Assembly: GCA_025451295.1 (NCBI GenBank)
Contig: JANWKQ010000177.1
Location: 1 to 43,597, forward strand
DNA from: Flavobacteriales bacterium
GTDB taxonomy: Bacteria; Bacteroidota; Bacteroidia; CAIKAF01
Length of the DNA: 43,597 nt
Direction: 5' to 3'
Under the pieces are notes generated by a model. It did no database searches. It saw only the letters and a list, made by a program, of their open reading frames with translations, and was not told the DNA's origin. The position numbers and the translations under genes were made by a program. This document shows, one piece after another, positions 40,614-43,597 of this stretch. The first letter of the stretch is position 1; the number at the start of each line of letters is the position of its first letter.

Positions 40614-40693
40614 CTGTTTAGAGCCCGATAACTTTGAACTAAGAGGTAACAAAAGGGTAATACTTTCGTTGAGTAATTGGAACCAATCTGAAA

Positions 40694-41836
40694 ATGGAAA
40701 AAAATCCTTTCTCATGCGCTGTCCTTGTTAAATTCTGTCTTTGCAGTTTGCTTCTGACTTTGCCATTATATGGGCAGAATCTGGTTTCCAATAGCAGCTT
40801 CGAGTCATACAGCACTGCACCCGATGATCAGGGTCAAATCACCCGTGCTACCGGATGGGAAGAGGTGGTTGTTAGCGCAGATTATATGAACACCACTTAT
40901 GCCTGTTGGTCCCCGGAAATTGGAGGGGTCTATTCAGGAACTGGGTTTGCTGGATTTGCTTCGTATGGAGATCCGGGTGGATCGTCTGAAGCTATCGGAC
41001 AGGACATCTCCGCAAATCCAATTCTGCCAGGGATCACCTATTCTATCCGACTTCATGCTAAAAAATCGCATAGTGGCTTCTATAGTGCTAATTGCGGTGG
41101 GGTGGAGCTGACAGGATTTAACATCCCTCCCGTTCTGGGTTCATTGGGGATCCATCCGGAGAGCCTGGCCGGCTGCAATGTTTTATGGATTTCTCCCCCT
41201 GTATTCGATTCTATCTGGGGTTATTATTCCGGCTGTTTTCAATCAACGACACCTATAAATTATATCGTTTTTTCAACAGAAAAAAACATCAATTGCCCTC
41301 AATACATTTTCATTGATAGCCTGGAGATCAAAGCCCAAAGCGCCTCCTCCTTCACGCTCGGAAATGACACCAGCATTTGTACAGGACAAACATTTTTACT
41401 GGATGCAACCTATCTCGGCGCCACCTATGTGTGGCAGGATAATTCAACCAATCCAACCTACCCGGTTACCCAGGCGGGCACTTATTTCGTAACCATTTCC
41501 GCGGGAGGCTGTCAGTTGAAAGACACTGTGCAGATAACCGAACTTAATTGTTCGGCAACTGTGATAGTTCCAAATGTATTTACCCCTAATGGGGATGGAG
41601 CCAACGATTTCTTTTACCCCATCATTGTCGGCGAATACACTAATCCCGAGTTAATCATTTATAATCGTTGGGGTGAGCCTCTTTTCCAAGACGATTCCTT
41701 CACACCGGGATGGGATGGTAAAACGAATGGAGTTGAAAGTCCGGAAGGGGTTTATTACTGGGTCATAAAATTCACCGACTCCAGTGGTGTAACCATCGAA
41801 AAATCCGGTAATCTTTCTCTCTTCCGAACGCCCTAA
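40694..41836 (+). CDS. secreted protein with T9SS type B (CHU_C) sorting domain
   Basis: 380 residues. The signal peptide ends near LYGQ. Residues about 27-215 form a beta-sandwich (NLVSNSSFESYS, GWEEVVVSADYM, IFIDSLEIKA) resembling galactose-binding-like domains. About 216-290 is an Ig/PKD-like repeat (FTLGNDTSICTGQTFLLDAT...VWQDNSTNPTYPVTQAGTYFVTIS). The last ~85 residues (VPNVFTPNGDGANDFFYP, IYNRWGEPLF, WDGKTNG, GVYYWVI) are the gliding-motility CTD used as a type B signal. It is likely surface-exposed and carbohydrate-directed. Confidence 0.9.
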   Translation: MEKNPFSCAVLVKFCLCSLLLTLPLYGQNLVSNSSFESYSTAPDDQGQITRATGWEEVVVSADYMNTTYACWSPEIGGVYSGTGFAGFASYGDPGGSSEAIGQDISANPILPGITYSIRLHAKKSHSGFYSANCGGVELTGFNIPPVLGSLGIHPESLAGCNVLWISPPVFDSIWGYYSGCFQSTTPINYIVFSTEKNINCPQYIFIDSLEIKAQSASSFTLGNDTSICTGQTFLLDATYLGATYVWQDNSTNPTYPVTQAGTYFVTISAGGCQLKDTVQITELNCSATVIVPNVFTPNGDGANDFFYPIIVGEYTNPELIIYNRWGEPLFQDDSFTPGWDGKTNGVESPEGVYYWVIKFTDSSGVTIEKSGNLSLFRTP

Positions 41837-41978
41837 ATGATTTGTATTTAATCCTTGCCAGATCTATGGCCTGTTTCCTTTATGTTTGACCGGTTCTCCC
41901 TATGAAAGCAATCTTATCGCTCGATTATTCTCATGAATATTTCTATTATTGACTAATATATTTACGAGAGAATATATT

Positions 41979-41992
41979 TTAGTATATACTAA
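41979..41992. repeat. 14-bp perfect palindrome in a 316-nt gap
   Basis: TTAGTATATACTAA lies in the AT-rich gap 41837-42152. Apart from this and the ArsR operators, nothing else was recognised there. Confidence 0.4.
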
Positions 41993-42096
41993 TAGATTCC
42001 CGCTTTACCATTTTCGATGGAAGGATCTTCGAGGGTCGATCATATTTCAACACATGCTTTTTTAGCCACAAACTCTATTGTTAATAACTTTTTTAC

Positions 42097-42112
42097 GTAA
42101 CCACCTGGTTAC
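42097..42112. promoter_or_regulatory. ArsR operator copy 1
   Basis: GTAACC-ACCT-GGTTAC, a perfect inverted repeat with a 4-nt centre, overlapping the expected -33 region. It is identical in both arms to copy 2, 35 nt downstream. Confidence 0.75.
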
Positions 42113-42124
42113 ATAAAATTTTAT

Positions 42125-42132
42125 TACATTTG
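42125..42132 (+). promoter_or_regulatory. -7 element of the ArsR-SRPBCC operon
   Basis: TACATTTG matches TAnnTTTG; its last base is the first base of operator copy 2, so a bound dimer would block initiation. Confidence 0.65.
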
Positions 42133-42147
42133 TAACCGAATGGTTAC
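42132..42147. promoter_or_regulatory. ArsR operator copy 2
   Basis: GTAACC-GAAT-GGTTAC, the second perfect copy, spanning the predicted transcription start, 5 nt before the ATG. Confidence 0.75.
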
Positions 42148-42152
42148 CTATT

Positions 42153-42476
42153 ATGAATACTAGAAGAGATGTTTTTCAGGCTATTGCGGACCCAAATCGC
42201 AGGGCCATTATTGATTTACTAGCCCAGGAAAAGCTTACGCTGAACCAGGTGGCCGAGCGGTTTGAGATAAGTCGTCCCGCAATATCCAAACACATGAAGG
42301 TGCTGACCGAATGCGGGCTTGTGAAGATCAAACAAAAGGGTCGTGAAAGGTTTTGTGAGCTCAAGCACCTTCCGCTAAACGATGTGGTGCGGTGGATTGA
42401 GCATCATAAAAAATTCTGGAACAATCGCCTGAATTTGCTGAAACAACACGTGGAACATAAAAAAACCAATACATGA
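42153..42476 (+). CDS. ArsR-family winged-helix repressor
   Basis: 107 residues: DVFQAIADPNRRAIIDLLAQ, then the HTH (LTLNQVAERFEISRPAISKHMKVLTECGLV), and wing (IKQKGRERFCELKHLPL). There is no Cys metal site, so it is of the SdpR-like, non-metal type rather than a metal sensor. It ends 4 bp inside the next gene, coupling it to an SRPBCC protein. It very probably binds the two perfect GTAACC-N4-GGTTAC sites in its own promoter. Confidence 0.93.
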   Translation: MNTRRDVFQAIADPNRRAIIDLLAQEKLTLNQVAERFEISRPAISKHMKVLTECGLVKIKQKGRERFCELKHLPLNDVVRWIEHHKKFWNNRLNLLKQHVEHKKTNT

Positions 42477-42904
42477 ATACAGATCCGATCATCAAAGAGA
42501 TCTTTATCAAAGGCACTCCTGCCAAGGTATGGAGTGCTATCACCCATAAAGACGAAATGAAAAAATGGTATTTTGACCTGATAGAATTTCGGGCGGAAGT
42601 TGGTTTCCAATTTGAATTCTGGGGTGGTACGCCCGAATGCCAATACCTGCATAAATGTGAAATAAAGGAGGTAATCCCAATGCAAAAGCTCAGCTATAGC
42701 TGGCGCTACGAGGGGTTTAAAGGACATTCATTAGTGATCTTTGAGCTGGTCCCGCAAGAAGGTGGAACGCTGGTAAGGCTTACACACGAAGGGTTACACA
42801 CATTTCCGGAGGACAATACGGACTTCGCAAAATCGAATTTCGATGGGGGCTGGGAAGCGATCATCAAAGATTCACTCAAAAACCACGTGGAACATCATGG
42901 TTAA
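42473..42904 (+). CDS. SRPBCC (AHSA1-type) domain protein
   Basis: 143 residues, one START/Bet v 1-like cavity domain: IFIKGTPAKVWSAITHKDEMKKWYFD, a FWGGTPECQY strand, LSYSWRYEGFKGHSLVIFEL, LVRLTHEGL and a C-terminal helix GGWEAIIKDSLKNHVE. It binds a hydrophobic ligand or acts as an AHSA1-like cochaperone. Overlap with the ArsR gene by 4 nt makes the pair a ligand-response unit. Its TAA overlaps the heme oxygenase stop. Confidence 0.92.
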   Translation: MNTDPIIKEIFIKGTPAKVWSAITHKDEMKKWYFDLIEFRAEVGFQFEFWGGTPECQYLHKCEIKEVIPMQKLSYSWRYEGFKGHSLVIFELVPQEGGTLVRLTHEGLHTFPEDNTDFAKSNFDGGWEAIIKDSLKNHVEHHG

Positions 42905-43518
42905 TCTTGACTGGCAAAATGTTTTCCGATATCCGAAAAACCATCCATGGCGCCTTTGATGGCCTCCTCCTGGCCGTTGTTTTTCAGAATATAGGCCGTA
43001 AATCCGTGGATAAATTCTTTCCAGAATCGTCCGGTTTCTGCTCCATATCCGCTAAAAAATTTTGTTCCCTGTTCGGTGAATGTAAGGCTCTGTCCAATGT
43101 GTTTCAATATCACGCGTCCCCCTAAAGTGGATCCCTCTATCACATAGGCATAGCCTAAAGCATAGGCCAGTGAAGGCTTTCCGCCGAAACCAGTAAAGGG
43201 TTCCGAGCTCTTTTTTTCCGCTCCATGGGCATATAAAAAATCAAGATCAACATTGATATCCGTCATCTTTTTTCTTTGCTCAAAATCGGTAATCACTTCG
43301 GAAACTGCCGGCAAAACTGATGCGTCAAACACCCTGATCACTTCTCCCATGCATCGCAAATAGAAGGCGTAATCGGTTAGCGTAACATTAGGCTTCATGA
43401 GTGATTGGGAAATATTATTTTCCTCCAGCGCCTTATGCATTGGGCTGGTGGCAACTCTTAATTCCTGCAGAAAAAGGTCTGCCGGCGTCTTTTCTTTTTG
43501 CTCAGTATGCTGTTCCAT
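42901..43518 (-). CDS. biliverdin-producing heme oxygenase
   Basis: 205 residues. The all-helical heme oxygenase fold is recognised by the N-terminal ATSPMH28KALEEN (proximal heme ligand H28) and the LGYAYVIEGSTLGGRVI block with the distal Gly-rich helix. It cleaves heme to biliverdin, CO and iron, for iron supply or bilin synthesis. No bacteriophytochrome gene is in the window. It is convergent with the SRPBCC gene (4-nt overlap of stops). Its promoter holds a candidate operator. Confidence 0.88.
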   Translation of the reverse strand: MEQHTEQKEKTPADLFLQELRVATSPMHKALEENNISQSLMKPNVTLTDYAFYLRCMGEVIRVFDASVLPAVSEVITDFEQRKKMTDINVDLDFLYAHGAEKKSSEPFTGFGGKPSLAYALGYAYVIEGSTLGGRVILKHIGQSLTFTEQGTKFFSGYGAETGRFWKEFIHGFTAYILKNNGQEEAIKGAMDGFSDIGKHFASQD

Positions 43519-43523
43519 AGCAA

Positions 43524-43531
43524 CAAATATA
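43524..43531 (-). promoter_or_regulatory. -7 element of the heme oxygenase gene
   Basis: The minus strand reads TATATTTG, with its G 5 nt before the ATG, predicting a leaderless or nearly leaderless mRNA. Confidence 0.55.
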
Positions 43532-43537
43532 AGGGTA

Positions 43538-43555
43538 ATACCTAAGATTAGGTAT
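43538..43555. promoter_or_regulatory. candidate operator upstream of heme oxygenase
   Basis: ATACCTAA-GA-TTAGGTAT is a perfect 18-bp inverted repeat placed in the -33/-7 spacer region. Possibly for an iron- or heme-responsive repressor (inference). Confidence 0.55.
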
Positions 43556-43597
43556 CCCCTGTTTAAGTGTATTTTATAAATCTTGTAACTGCCTTAC

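Noticed and set aside
1-43597. tRNA, rRNA, insertion sequence or prophage
   Set aside because: No tRNA TPsiC-type box with acceptor stem, no rRNA segment and no transposase, integrase or phage structural gene was seen.

Overview
The window looks like chromosomal DNA of a moderately AT-rich Bacteroidota, probably a flavobacterium-like, gliding/T9SS lineage. Evidence: the gliding lipoprotein GldH; several secreted proteins ending in T9SS type A or type B (CHU_C) sorting domains; a holB-ricT-gldH-PBP1a block; recurrent TAnnTTTG (-7) promoter elements; and almost no Shine-Dalgarno sequences. There is no sign of phage, insertion sequence, CRISPR, rRNA or tRNA. It is core and lineage-accessory sequence rather than a mobile island.

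Layout. 1-12.9 kb: a truncated secreted/hypothetical protein; efp; a DUF1573-carboxypeptidase-like-VWA lipoprotein-like protein; a DUF4136-like protein; cyclophilin; an unknown charged protein; guanine deaminase; a secreted coiled-coil protein; a DEAD-box helicase; a T9SS cargo protein; an SGNH hydrolase plus cupin pair; an orphan T9SS-tail-like mini-protein; DUF72; and a subclass B1 metallo-beta-lactamase 4 nt downstream of a 17-residue repeat (beta-flower-like) secreted protein. 13.1-26.5 kb: a long plus-strand run. It starts with a three-gene metal-handling operon (Cys-rich secreted protein, TonB-dependent receptor, secreted HMA protein). Then come a GIN-domain lipoprotein, a delta-60 repeat protein, an M43 metalloprotease, a DUF3667 membrane protein, a YeiH exporter, a GNAT acetyltransferase and a 7TMR-DISM class III cyclase. 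26.4-28.5 kb: PepSY-associated and unknown proteins. 28.5-36.8 kb (minus): a tight holB-ricT-gldH-PBP1a-PBP1a-scoA run that contains two tandem PBP1a paralogues. 36.8-37.1 kb: a 324-nt divergent intergenic region with a nested inverted-repeat element. 37.1-43.5 kb: pgk plus a small partner, two paralogous small lipoproteins, pheS, a CHU_C-domain secreted protein, an ArsR-SRPBCC pair with two perfect operator copies, and a heme oxygenase.

How genes work together. The HYC-like/TonB/HMA operon is best read as outer-membrane uptake or sensing of a soft metal, with Cys-rich partners on each side. The minus-strand cell-envelope run ties peptidoglycan synthesis to gliding and replication-clamp genes. 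Stop codons of convergent genes are often within a few bases of each other or inside one shared terminator hairpin. Several genes (guaD, the HYC gene, GNAT, holB, heme oxygenase) have a TAnnTTTG element only 3-6 nt before the ATG, predicting leaderless or nearly leaderless mRNAs.

Most annotations are standard families recognised by eye. The strongest candidates for new biology are the metal operon, the beta-flower/metallo-beta-lactamase pairing, the ArsR operator pair, the inverted-repeat element upstream of pgk, and several conserved-looking unknown proteins. No clearly new defence or mobile system was seen.
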